Assembly (NCBI GenBank): GCA_965222975.1
Contig: CBDCVJ010000030.1
Location: forward strand, 186,001 to 250,000
Direction of reading: 5' to 3'
Length of the DNA stretch: 64,000 nucleotides
Origin: UBA6168 sp965222975
GTDB taxonomy: Bacteria > Bacteroidota > Bacteroidia > Chitinophagales > Saprospiraceae
Shown here: positions 1-7,551 of the stretch, one piece after another
How the letters are laid out: each line of letters begins with the position of its first letter
How positions within the stretch are numbered: position 1 is the first letter of the stretch
The notes under the pieces: generated by a model
Told to the model about the DNA's origin: nothing
What the model saw: only the letters and a program-made list of their open reading frames with translations
Database searches by the model: none
Translations under genes and position numbers: made by a program

Positions 1-162
1 CAGCCCTTCATCAGCATAAATAGCTTGTATCCCCTCTACCAATTCTTTGGATTCAGGGTCGTTCCTCAACAAAGATTCGACGGTTTTTGCTTCTGCTGGA
101 TTTAGCTTCCCATCCGCGTAATCCATAAGCGTTCTGAACGGCAATATTTTTTCTTTTTTCAT
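1..162 (-). CDS. Partial small protein, possible anti-sigma factor N-terminus
   Basis: The first 54 codons of a minus-strand gene run off the left edge, starting MKKEKILPFRTLMDYADGKL. The D-Y-A-D-G-K-L-N-P-A-E-A pattern followed by V-E-S-L-L-R-N-D-P-E resembles the N-terminal segment of Bacteroidota anti-sigma factors, in which a short helical segment opens with L-x-x-Y-x-D-G-x-L. It lies 66 bp downstream of, and on the same strand as, a sigma-70-like gene, which supports a sigma/anti-sigma pair. No zinc-binding Cys or His is visible in the part present. Function is inferred from the neighbour and from this weak pattern; the membrane or effector portion lies outside the window. Confidence 0.5.
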   Translation of the reverse strand, partial: MKKEKILPFRTLMDYADGKLNPAEAKTVESLLRNDPESKELVEGIQAIYADEGL

Positions 163-228
163 TTTAATAAATTAGCTTTCCTAAAAATTCTTGCCCCTTC
201 TTTTATTAAAATTTCTAACAATTCCTTT

Positions 229-900
229 TCATCTCAACTCTTCCAAAATCCCCTCCCTCTTCAACATTTCCCGAAAGGCCTTCATCGCCCTTGAACGTTT
301 GTCGTAAGCCTTTTCCCGCTGTCCAAAAACTTGCGTCAAATCCTGACTGTTATACCCAAGAATGAAGACCAACCACAGCACCATGCGATAGACCCTGTTC
401 GTGATATTCGGGATCAAGTCAATAACTTTGTTCATGTCCATTTTTTCTTCGACCCGTAAATGAGGATCAACAGTTTTCAAATTGGATTGACGAATCCCCA
501 ACTCTTGCACTTTGCAGTTTACGCTTAACCTTGCCCGGGAACGAACCAAATAAGATAGGTGATGTACTGAGAATGCGGTGAAATTCTTTTCGATCTCTTC
601 GGCTGAAAATTGGCCAGATAAAATCATTTCTAAAAAATCACTAAAAGCATCTTGAACCATGGCCAAACTGATATTCTCATTTGAGCGAAGCCTCCTATAA
701 ACCAGCACTACTATTTGACGATGGTACTTTTTGAACAAAGTGACCAACGCATCGCTACAACCCTCCTTATACAAATTCCATATGACCGTATCGTCCATTT
801 CGGACAACCGCTCTATTGCTGCCTGCTTGTTCAGGTTGTTCAATTCAGCAAGGATTATGTCGTAATTTTTCAATGTTAGAGGGTCCATTTGCAATGGCAT
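229..900 (-). CDS. Sigma-70 family (ECF-like) RNA polymerase sigma factor
   Basis: This 223-aa protein has the layout of a two-domain extracytoplasmic-function sigma factor. A region-2-like helical block lies around residues 40-125 (E-G-C-S-D-A-L-V-T-L-F-K-K-Y-H followed by M-V-Q-D-A-F-S-D-F-L). A region-4-like helix-turn-helix lies around 160-215 (V-F-I-L-G-Y-N-S-Q-D-L-T-Q-V-F, then a basic recognition helix with R-S-R-A-M-K-A-F-R). Start codons at 900 or 888 are both possible. The next gene downstream on the same strand looks like an anti-sigma N-terminus. The match to region 2 is loose, so subfamily and regulon are unknown. It would act in the cytoplasm by redirecting RNA polymerase. Confidence 0.72.
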   Translation of the reverse strand: MPLQMDPLTLKNYDIILAELNNLNKQAAIERLSEMDDTVIWNLYKEGCSDALVTLFKKYHRQIVVLVYRRLRSNENISLAMVQDAFSDFLEMILSGQFSAEEIEKNFTAFSVHHLSYLVRSRARLSVNCKVQELGIRQSNLKTVDPHLRVEEKMDMNKVIDLIPNITNRVYRMVLWLVFILGYNSQDLTQVFGQREKAYDKRSRAMKAFREMLKREGILEELR

Positions 901-1027
901 TCATAAACAGTAGCAGTCAGAAAGATATTTCTCGCAGCAAAATGTGGATTATTTTGAAAAAAAAATTATGAATGGGCATCAATTAAAAGAATTGTCATCA
1001 GGCAGTACTTCTTTTTCTTGTTCAATC

Positions 1028-1609
1028 TCAAAAAGGTAGACGCCATCCTGCACTTTCCACCATCAGTCGGATCATTTCAAACAGATTGTTTTTTTGCAAA
1101 CTGGCCTGATCGAACAACTGGCTTTCCTGTGCTTTTTGACGGATGAAACCTTTAGCATTAGTGTTCAATTTATTGTAGTCTTCTTTGGTAAATGGGTTGA
1201 ACATGCCTTCTTGGATATCATAATAGTCGAGATCATGCTCAATAGATAATAGTTCTGGTGGAGGGACTTCGCTAATAGTAATTGTCTTTCGTTCCGAAGA
1301 AGAAGTAATTTTTATCTTTTCAAGGTCATAACCTACTGACACTTTGGCCTTTACCCTAATCAAAGCCTTTTTCCTGAAAATACTCAGGTCATAGCCATAG
1401 TAATCCTGATAATCATATATTTCTGAAAAAGTACCTTCAACAGTAATAAGCTTTGTAGCCTGCTTGATTTTTTCAACCAAGACTGAAGCATTTTCAGTTA
1501 CCTGTTTTTCAGTTTTAATGGTAAACCAATTTTTCAGTTGATACCCCATGTAAAATGCGGCCAAAATGCCCAGAAGCAGAAGGATAGCAAACCAATAGTT
1601 TTTTAGCAT
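1028..1609 (-). CDS. DUF4230 family membrane-anchored protein
   Basis: A protein of about 194 aa with one N-terminal membrane segment (Y-W-F-A-I-L-L-L-L-G-I-L-A-A-F) and an exported domain containing V-E-G-T-F-S-E-I-Y-D-Y, K-A-K-V-S-V-G-Y-D-L and I-T-I-S-E-V-P-P-P-E-L, the pattern of the DUF4230 family. I chose the ATG at 1609 because it places the transmembrane helix directly at the N-terminus; an extended reading to 1675 adds an unlikely leader. The function of DUF4230 is not established. It stands alone between the sigma-factor gene and a divergent dioxygenase-like gene. Confidence 0.8.
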   Translation of the reverse strand: MLKNYWFAILLLLGILAAFYMGYQLKNWFTIKTEKQVTENASVLVEKIKQATKLITVEGTFSEIYDYQDYYGYDLSIFRKKALIRVKAKVSVGYDLEKIKITSSSERKTITISEVPPPELLSIEHDLDYYDIQEGMFNPFTKEDYNKLNTNAKGFIRQKAQESQLFDQASLQKNNLFEMIRLMVESAGWRLPF

Positions 1610-1768
1610 AAGAATAAAGTGTGATTTTTTCGAAACAAATCTAACCAATGCCACAAACTTATAAACAATGAGCAAGGCCAGTCTCTAAAGCTACTCTCTG
1701 ACATTTTTTTGAAAAAGGTCTCATGCATTGGAATTATTCAACTAATTTCACCAATAAAAATTAGTCAG

Positions 1769-2617
1769 ATGAACCCTCCAACACTTACCTCATTAGAAAG
1801 CATTTCCCCACACACATCCATTAGGGAACAGGGTTGGGCGCTTTTGAAAAACATTTATACCCGCGATGATATTGCCCGGTGCCGGGAACTGGTCGATGAT
1901 ATTTTTGCCTCAAAAACAATCAAAAGATCCCCTTTTGATTCAGAATTTATCATCAATGATATTTATCGCCATTGCCCCGAGTTGGCAAAACTGGTCTTCA
2001 ATAAAAAATATTTCGCAGGAGTGCGCTCGCTTTTGGGCAAAGAAATAGTCTGGCTTCCAGAATGTGCCATTCACCGGGATCGCTATGCCAAATGGCATAA
2101 GGATACAACTGAACAAGAAATCGGAGGTGTTACCAGCCACATTAATGAGGAATCTCCGATGTTGCAGGTTTCCACTTATTTTCAGGACTATTCGCTGGAT
2201 GAAGGTGGTGGCATTACCATTGTACCGGGCTCTCACCGCCGACCTGACCGTTTTCTTTCTATGTATAAATTTGACCTGCTGACCCGCATCAAGCGAAAAA
2301 CCATGCGGACTTTAGGACAAACTGTTTTTCAAAAAATAGAAAAGAATAAAGAGGCATTCGACCTACCTGGAAAGGCTACCGACCTGGCTGTTTTTGACAT
2401 ACGCACTGAGCATCGGGCATCCTCGCCAATAGGAAAACCTTTAATGATCAAGTACGCTATTTTTAATACTTATGGGAAAAATACCAAGGCGCTTAGAGAG
2501 TATTACGAATTCATGAAAAACCGGCCTGAGCCTTATTACCGTTTTTATAAGAACTTTGAAGCGCCGCCAGTCATATGGGAAATAGCAAAAGAAAATGGTG
2601 TGGAGGTTTGGGATTAG
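1769..2617 (+). CDS. Phytanoyl-CoA dioxygenase (PhyH) family protein
   Basis: A predicted Fe(II)/2-oxoglutarate-dependent oxygenase of 282 aa when started at the ATG at 1769; the frame extends upstream only to a TTG. The iron-binding triad of the jelly-roll fold is visible as H110-x-D112 (W-H-K-D) and a distal His at about 215 (T-E-H-R-A-S-S). The G-G-G-I-T-I-V-P-G-S-H-R-R strand at about 146-158 is typical of PhyH proteins. The family hydroxylates diverse lipids and small molecules, so the substrate cannot be assigned. It is cytosolic with no signal peptide. The gene is convergent with the DUF3108 gene 36 bp downstream. Confidence 0.82.
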   Translation: MNPPTLTSLESISPHTSIREQGWALLKNIYTRDDIARCRELVDDIFASKTIKRSPFDSEFIINDIYRHCPELAKLVFNKKYFAGVRSLLGKEIVWLPECAIHRDRYAKWHKDTTEQEIGGVTSHINEESPMLQVSTYFQDYSLDEGGGITIVPGSHRRPDRFLSMYKFDLLTRIKRKTMRTLGQTVFQKIEKNKEAFDLPGKATDLAVFDIRTEHRASSPIGKPLMIKYAIFNTYGKNTKALREYYEFMKNRPEPYYRFYKNFEAPPVIWEIAKENGVEVWD

Positions 2618-2653
2618 AGTTGATGCGATGGGGAAACGGATTGGCAAAAGCTA

Positions 2654-3520
2654 TCAATCTCCCACTTTGGAATGCATGGGGTGACGCAAGCCCTCGTATT
2701 CACTCAACACTGCTTTAGCCGATCCGACTGAAAGCGGAGACTCGATAATCAATGGCAATTTATTTTTATCATCGGTTACCCAAACGTTCACCTGCGCCCC
2801 TTCGGGAAACAAATCCCCTTCAATCACTTTTGGGCTGAACTGCATAGTCTTAAAATATCCTTTCCCTTTTACTTTTTTCTCTCCGTCACGGCCTTTGTAA
2901 GTTACTTTTAGTGGCCAAATTTCTTTATCGGCAAAAATCTTTATAGGAAAAGAATCGCCGGGTTGGCTATCGGAGAAATCAATGTTGCGGCAATAATATA
3001 GAATGGAAACCATGTCGTGCATACAGCCTTCCAATTTAAAATTGTGACGCTCCCTTATATCGTCTTTTGCCTTTCCTCGTTCATTATAAACTTGTTTAAT
3101 TGAATGGTTAAAAGAAAGGTCATCGTAAAGTCTGTACTTGCCTTCTTTGATGGATTTAATAGAACGAGTGGGTAGAAGATCGTCTTTATTTACCCATGAA
3201 TCAAAGTAGTCTTCCACTTCAAAAAACCAGTTGTAGGATTCGTATGTTTTCCCGACAACTTGGAGATGGTATTGGTCGCCCTCATCCAACACTTTAAACG
3301 TCACTTCACCTGCTGAAAGCCAAACGAAATTCCAGTTGTAATAAATCTTATAAGTCAGTAATTCGCCCGAAGTAAAAGAATTATTATGGGTATGGCAAGG
3401 ATCAGCATTTGTTGACATACTTGTTTTACCCAAATTGCCTCTTGATGTGGTATCATGCACCGACACCGTCAACAATAAACAATTAACAACCAACCATTTA
3501 ACCATCATTTCCATTTTCAT
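2654..3520 (-). CDS. DUF3108 domain-containing exported protein
   Basis: A probable periplasmic or cell-surface protein with an N-terminal hydrophobic signal (M-V-K-W-L-V-V-N-C-L-L-L-T-V-S-V). The DUF3108 pattern follows: F-T-S-G-E-L-L-T-Y-K-I-Y-Y-N-W, S-A-G-E-V-T-F-K-V, a central Y-D-D-L-S-F-N block, and V-W-V-T-D-D-K-N-K-L-P-L-I-I-E-S-P-L near the C-terminus. Several Met codons (3520, 3514, 3508, 3505) overlap the last codons of the upstream flippase-like gene, and an ATG falls inside its stop region, so translational coupling is likely. DUF3108 proteins have a lipocalin-like beta fold; the role is unknown. Confidence 0.82.
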   Translation of the reverse strand: MKMEMMVKWLVVNCLLLTVSVHDTTSRGNLGKTSMSTNADPCHTHNNSFTSGELLTYKIYYNWNFVWLSAGEVTFKVLDEGDQYHLQVVGKTYESYNWFFEVEDYFDSWVNKDDLLPTRSIKSIKEGKYRLYDDLSFNHSIKQVYNERGKAKDDIRERHNFKLEGCMHDMVSILYYCRNIDFSDSQPGDSFPIKIFADKEIWPLKVTYKGRDGEKKVKGKGYFKTMQFSPKVIEGDLFPEGAQVNVWVTDDKNKLPLIIESPLSVGSAKAVLSEYEGLRHPMHSKVGD

Positions 3521-4493
3521 AACCCAAGGATTTAAGAATGTTGGCCTGCACAATAAATACCATTCCGAGTAACGCAGGCGCAGCAATGTTTATTACAAAA
3601 AGCGTAAACGTAGCTGCCAGTATCCCTAACTGATCATTAGAAAAAAAACCCCAGATGTATAAGGCGATTTCCCCTCTGGCAAGCAACCCCATGACAGGAG
3701 GCAAAGGGATGCTTGCTTGCACAAAAAATATGGTAGCTATTCCTGCTAATCCCAAAAAAAATGGGGCTGGTATGCCATAAAATTTCAACAAAAAATAATA
3801 TTGAAGTGAATAGGTCAGATAACGAAAGAAGGCAAAACCCAATGCCGTCCTGAGCTCCTTGCCTGAATAATTCCTCAATACTAATAAGTGTTTGAAATAT
3901 CGTTGAAAATGATGGATATAGGGGATCCGTTTAACGAAAGGTATCAAAAGATCAATATTGAAAAAGCAGAAAAACATACCTCCAATCAAAACTAATCCCA
4001 AGCTGGCAACAACGGAGAGCATATACAGTTCCATATCTATAAACTGGCTGGAAAACCAAAGCAGGCCAAGTAGGCCAATTGATAATAACACCAACAATTG
4101 AGCAAGGCTTCCAACCAAGGTTGCAATGACTGCTTTCCAATTGTGCTCGGCGGGAACAAATAATATACGACCTCCGTACTCCCCCACTCTATTGGGTGTA
4201 AAAATAGCGACGGTGATACCTGACAATACTGCTTTAAATATTTGTCCAAAACCCAAATTCGAAAACGGTCGGATCAATTCTTTCCATTTCAATGCTTCAA
4301 ATGCCACGTTTATTGGTGCCATCAAGAATACAAGCAAAAACCAAAACAAATTTGGGTAGCTGAACCGTTCCAATAAATTTTGCCATAGTTCTATTGCATT
4401 CTTGCGAGCAAAAACCTGTTGATATATCGCCCATGCTAACAAACCAGCAATGAGGACTTTAATTACAAGGTTAAGCAGTTTTTTTTTCGGCAA
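3498..4493 (-). CDS. Lysylphosphatidylglycerol synthase TM region / UPF0104 family membrane protein
   Basis: A polytopic inner-membrane protein of 331 aa with about eight hydrophobic segments. Family hallmarks are visible: L-K-W-K-E-L-I-R near residue 70, the F-T-P-N-R-V-G-E-Y-G-G-R motif around residue 100, and the P-P-V-M-G-L-L-A-R-G-E-I-A-L segment near 270. The family includes the flippase half of MprF and lipid or glycan flippases. No synthase domain is attached, so a lipid-translocation role is only inferred. The frame opens at a TTG (4493) beside a nine-A run; no in-frame ATG is available. It overlaps the DUF3108 gene, indicating an operon. Confidence 0.85.
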   Translation of the reverse strand: MPKKKLLNLVIKVLIAGLLAWAIYQQVFARKNAIELWQNLLERFSYPNLFWFLLVFLMAPINVAFEALKWKELIRPFSNLGFGQIFKAVLSGITVAIFTPNRVGEYGGRILFVPAEHNWKAVIATLVGSLAQLLVLLSIGLLGLLWFSSQFIDMELYMLSVVASLGLVLIGGMFFCFFNIDLLIPFVKRIPYIHHFQRYFKHLLVLRNYSGKELRTALGFAFFRYLTYSLQYYFLLKFYGIPAPFFLGLAGIATIFFVQASIPLPPVMGLLARGEIALYIWGFFSNDQLGILAATFTLFVINIAAPALLGMVFIVQANILKSLGYENGNDG

Positions 4494-4547
4494 ATCGAAT
4501 CGGTTGTTTTTAGGAAATAAGTAAATGAGAAATCCACTTACAAAAAT

Positions 4548-4555
4548 TAGCTTTG
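4548..4555 (+). promoter_or_regulatory. Possible -7 promoter element for ruvC
   Basis: TAGCTTTG matches the Bacteroidota TAnnTTTG -7 consensus and lies 9 bp before the ruvC ATG. A matching -33 TTTG box is not evident, so this is tentative. Confidence 0.3.
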
Positions 4556-4564
4556 TGTCATCTT

Positions 4565-5125
4565 ATGACAACAACGACCACATATCGCCTCATCGGGGTT
4601 GACCCTGGTTCTAACACAATGGGCTTTGCCATCATTGAAATCAATAAAAAACAAGCGAAGGTATTGGAAATGGGGGCCATTTCCATGAGTTATTTGAAAG
4701 AACACCAGTTGAAATTGAAAATGATTTTTGAAGAAATACAACTCCTCATCCAAAAATACCAACCCAAGGAAATGGCCATCGAAGCTCCATTCTATGGCAA
4801 AAATGTACAATCCATGCTCAAATTGGGAAGGGCACAGGGCGTAGCAATGGCAGCAGCTATTACCAGCAATGTGGATGTAATCGAGTATTCCCCAAAAAAA
4901 ATAAAACAATCAGTCACCGGAAATGGAAATGCCAGTAAAGAACAAGTAGCAGCTATGTTGGAAAATATTTTAAAAGTTAAAATTGACGATACTTACCTCG
5001 ACGCTACGGATGCTTTGGCAACAGCGGTATGCCATTTTTTCCAGTCATCATCAGCTATGGGTAGCAGGAAGAAATATAAAGATTGGGCGGGTTTTATAAA
5101 AGATAACCCGAAAAGGAAGGGGTAA
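4565..5125 (+). CDS. ruvC: Crossover junction endodeoxyribonuclease RuvC
   Basis: Resolves Holliday junctions together with RuvAB during recombination and repair. The RNase H-like fold and metal-binding acidic residues are visible: D13 in G-V-D-P-G-S-N-T-M-G, E73 in A-I-E-A-P-F-Y-G-K-N, and the paired Asp at about 146 and 149 in L-D-A-T-D-A-L-A-T-A-V-C-H. The lysine-rich Y-S-P-K-K-I-K-Q-S-V-T-G-N-G segment contacts DNA in the family. Length (186 aa) is near the usual size. The ATG at 4565 is preferred over an upstream TTG. A TAGCTTTG sequence just upstream could be a -7 element, which would give a very short leader. Confidence 0.95.
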   Translation: MTTTTTYRLIGVDPGSNTMGFAIIEINKKQAKVLEMGAISMSYLKEHQLKLKMIFEEIQLLIQKYQPKEMAIEAPFYGKNVQSMLKLGRAQGVAMAAAITSNVDVIEYSPKKIKQSVTGNGNASKEQVAAMLENILKVKIDDTYLDATDALATAVCHFFQSSSAMGSRKKYKDWAGFIKDNPKRKG

Positions 5126-5137
5126 GAAAAACACACA

Positions 5138-5536
5138 TCACTCGTAGTTACTCCTTATGTCAGCAGCAATTTGGGCAAGCTCCTCATGTGAAATAGACAT
5201 TTTATTTACGCCAACAATATTGACCTGCGTTTCATTTTGAAATGGTATTAAATGGACATGAGCATGCGGAACTTCTGTCCCAATGACTGACACCCCAACC
5301 CTTTTACAGTCAATGGTTTTTTTCAAAGCTATTGCCACTCGCTTTGCAAACAACATTAAGCCCACCATCAATTCATCATCAAGGTCAAAAAGATAATCTA
5401 TTTCCTTTTTTGGAATGGCCAGGGTATGTCCTTTTGCAGTAGGGTTAATATCGAGGAAAGCAAGGAACTCATCCGTCTCGGCAACTTTATGACAGGGGAT
5501 TTCCCCGTTAACAATTTTAGTAAAAATACTGGCCAT
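5138..5536 (-). CDS. HIT family protein (histidine triad nucleotide hydrolase)
   Basis: A 132-aa cytosolic protein with the histidine triad H91-x-H93-x-H95 (P-H-A-H-V-H-L-I-P-F). The N-terminal HIT signature is also present (S-I-F-T-K-I-V-N-G-E-I-P, F-L-D-I-N-P, K-G-H-T-L-A-I-P-K). HIT proteins hydrolyse nucleotide-linked phosphoramidates and dinucleotides. It lies directly downstream of greA on the same strand (49-bp gap from the greA ATG), a pairing common in Bacteroidota. The 3' end faces ruvC with a gap of 12 bp. Confidence 0.93.
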   Translation of the reverse strand: MASIFTKIVNGEIPCHKVAETDEFLAFLDINPTAKGHTLAIPKKEIDYLFDLDDELMVGLMLFAKRVAIALKKTIDCKRVGVSVIGTEVPHAHVHLIPFQNETQVNIVGVNKMSISHEELAQIAADIRSNYE

Positions 5537-5585
5537 ACTTTTCAGTTTGTGGTTTGCCGATTTTTCAGCTGGAAAAATTTAGCGT

Positions 5586-6062
5586 TTAGGAAATAAAGAT
5601 GTCGAGGATTTCAAATTCCATCAAACCGGCAGGAGTTTGGATTTTAGCTACTTCTCCTATTTTTTTCCCCAACAAACCAGCCCCTATTGGGGAAGTGGCC
5701 GATATCTTCTTGGCCTTTAAATTGGCTTCTGCTTCAGAAACTATGGTATAGACCATTTCCTTATTTACTTTTATATTTTTAATCTTAACACTGGTCAACA
5801 ATCTAACTTCAGACGTGTCCATATCAGCGGCATCCAAAATACGTGCATTGGCTAAAGCTTTCTCCAGCTCATTAATTTTTGCCTCAAGTAATCCTTGAGC
5901 ATCTTTTGCTGCGTGGTATTCTGCATTTTCAGAAAGGTCACCTTTCTCTCTTGCCTCTGCAATATCAGCAGCGGCTTCTTGCCGACCTCTCGTTTTCAAG
6001 TCATCAAGTTCCGCTTTTAATTTATCGTGGCCCCCCTTTGTCAGATAATTGTATGTTGCCAT
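5586..6062 (-). CDS. greA: Transcription elongation factor GreA
   Basis: Rescues backtracked RNA polymerase by stimulating transcript cleavage in the secondary channel. Started at the ATG at 6062 it is 158 aa, the standard GreA length; an upstream in-frame ATG at 6116 would add an atypical leader. The N-terminal coiled coil spans about residues 8-75 and carries the catalytic tip acidic pair in K-G-D-L-S-E-N-A-E-Y-H (D42 and E45). The FKBP-like C-terminal domain contains S-A-T-S-P-I-G-A-G-L-L-G-K-K-I-G. It is followed by the HIT gene, probably co-transcribed. Confidence 0.95.
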   Translation of the reverse strand: MATYNYLTKGGHDKLKAELDDLKTRGRQEAAADIAEAREKGDLSENAEYHAAKDAQGLLEAKINELEKALANARILDAADMDTSEVRLLTSVKIKNIKVNKEMVYTIVSEAEANLKAKKISATSPIGAGLLGKKIGEVAKIQTPAGLMEFEILDIFIS

Positions 6063-6253
6063 AACAGTGTAATTTACTGGTTCTTGTTTCAGATCGTTAA
6101 ATAATTTTAGTGTCATCCAAGGCTCTCACCTCAAATCAGCACGGAAATCATAATTGTTTTGGAAAAAATAAAGGCAAATGATTTTGAAAAGTTGTTCCTA
6201 CCCAATAAACAAAAGGGAACGCTTGCCTTTATAATTAAGGTTATCCTATACAT

Positions 6254-6306
6254 CAAAAGGCAAAAACGTTTCTACCAGATGAAGATAGAAACGTTCTTGC
6301 CTTTTG
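6254..6306. terminator. Bidirectional-looking hairpin between greA and the PorV-like gene
   Basis: The inverted repeat CAAAAGGCAAAAACGTTTCTA and TAGAAACGTTCTTGCCTTTTG has 21-bp arms with one mismatch and an 11-nt loop. A-rich and T-rich flanks fit an intrinsic terminator. It sits just past the 3' end of the PorV-like gene and upstream of greA, so it may terminate the surface operon reading leftward. Confidence 0.6.
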
Positions 6307-6348
6307 CGTTGCGCAAAAATAAGGAATGGAATGTTAACGATGAAATTT

Positions 6349-7422
6349 TTATAAATTTATCCTTACGGAAAAATTGTGTGTACCGTTGAAAATCTTAGTG
6401 GTACGATATGCGTAATCAAATGCGATCCGAGGAGAATTTTCCTTTTTGCTAACAGGTACATTCAATGTTACCCCTCCAGCAAGGCCCGTGTAAAGTGGGT
6501 CATCATCAACAGCCGAATCGGACAATTGGCTAAAATCAAGCTTATAGCCTGCTCGCAACATTACCAATTCTTTGAAGGAAAATTCTATTCCACCACCGAT
6601 TTGATCTTCTGAAAATGCATTGGAGGTGTAGTTACCTACAGCCGTAATCCTGTTTTGCGAACCTACGTAAAAATCATAGGACAACCCAATGTTCAGGACA
6701 GATTGCAATTCATAGGGAGTTGCCCTCTGATTAATGGTTAGATCACTAGTCCCATCGAAATGAGAAATGGTGTACTGATTGCCCAATCCTTCTCCTTTGA
6801 ATTCCATTCTTCCACCAACATTTCTGAGTGAAATTCCAAACTTGAAATTATCCTGTTCTCCAGTTACGTATTGGACGCCTGCGTCAAGAGCAACGGCACT
6901 GGCGCTTACATCTTCAATACTTTCCGAAACGGCTCGCACCAAAACACCTACTGTTACCCTATTCTCAAAAATATGAGAAAAGCCTAACCCAATGTTGTAA
7001 AATCGTGGCCGAAATGTAGCTCCTTGTCCATCAAGCACATCAGGCTGGTTTGTAGTGGTAATCAGGATGTCCCCAAAATCAACCGACATCAAAGAAATAC
7101 CCAGCGCACTGTTTTTTCCAATTTTTTGAGCCAACCCTATTGCATTGAACTGAATATCAGTACCATTTAGGTAATTAGTATTGGCAAGGATAACCTCCGT
7201 TTTATTGATCCGGGCCAGGCCTGCTATATTGAGCCGCATGGCTTCGACACCAGTAATCATGGAAGTAGTCATGGTATGAAGGCCAGCACTCCTCGCCCAT
7301 GGGTTCATTAAGAGTTCAGGCGCACCTGCTTCACCTTGCCGATCAGGGTTTCCTGCCCAAACGGTGGCCGTGACAAACAGCACCATAACCAATGAACACA
7401 AATTGTATATTGACTTGTTCAT
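6349..7422 (-). CDS. PorV/PorQ family outer membrane protein
   Basis: A 357-aa exported protein with a signal peptide (L-V-M-V-L-F-V-T-A-T-V-W-A-G) and a beta-barrel composition of alternating hydrophobic strands ending in an aromatic/hydrophobic residue (S-V-R-I-N-L). The N-terminal G-A-P-E-L-L-M-N-P-W-A-R-S-A-G and E-A-M-R-L-N-I-A-G-L-A segments are typical of the PorV/PorQ family of T9SS outer-membrane proteins. PorV shuttles T9SS cargo from the translocon to the attachment complex. This copy is probably a dedicated paralogue, because it is the last gene of an operon with a TonB-dependent receptor and a large exported protein rather than sitting with core T9SS genes. Confidence 0.85.
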   Translation of the reverse strand: MNKSIYNLCSLVMVLFVTATVWAGNPDRQGEAGAPELLMNPWARSAGLHTMTTSMITGVEAMRLNIAGLARINKTEVILANTNYLNGTDIQFNAIGLAQKIGKNSALGISLMSVDFGDILITTTNQPDVLDGQGATFRPRFYNIGLGFSHIFENRVTVGVLVRAVSESIEDVSASAVALDAGVQYVTGEQDNFKFGISLRNVGGRMEFKGEGLGNQYTISHFDGTSDLTINQRATPYELQSVLNIGLSYDFYVGSQNRITAVGNYTSNAFSEDQIGGGIEFSFKELVMLRAGYKLDFSQLSDSAVDDDPLYTGLAGGVTLNVPVSKKENSPRIAFDYAYRTTKIFNGTHNFSVRINL

Positions 7423-7551
7423 ATATTTTTCTTTGATAAATTAAAAAACTGGCATTAGATTATTGGCTTGGGGTCTATGGTTTTGGCTCTAACATATTCG
7501 ATGTTCTTAAACCAAAACCATAAACCCCAAACCAAAATAATCCAAGCACCT

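Noticed and set aside
6159..6389. Short plus-strand frame between greA and the PorV-like gene
   Set aside because: It spans the terminator hairpin and the end of the PorV-like gene and has no recognisable domain.
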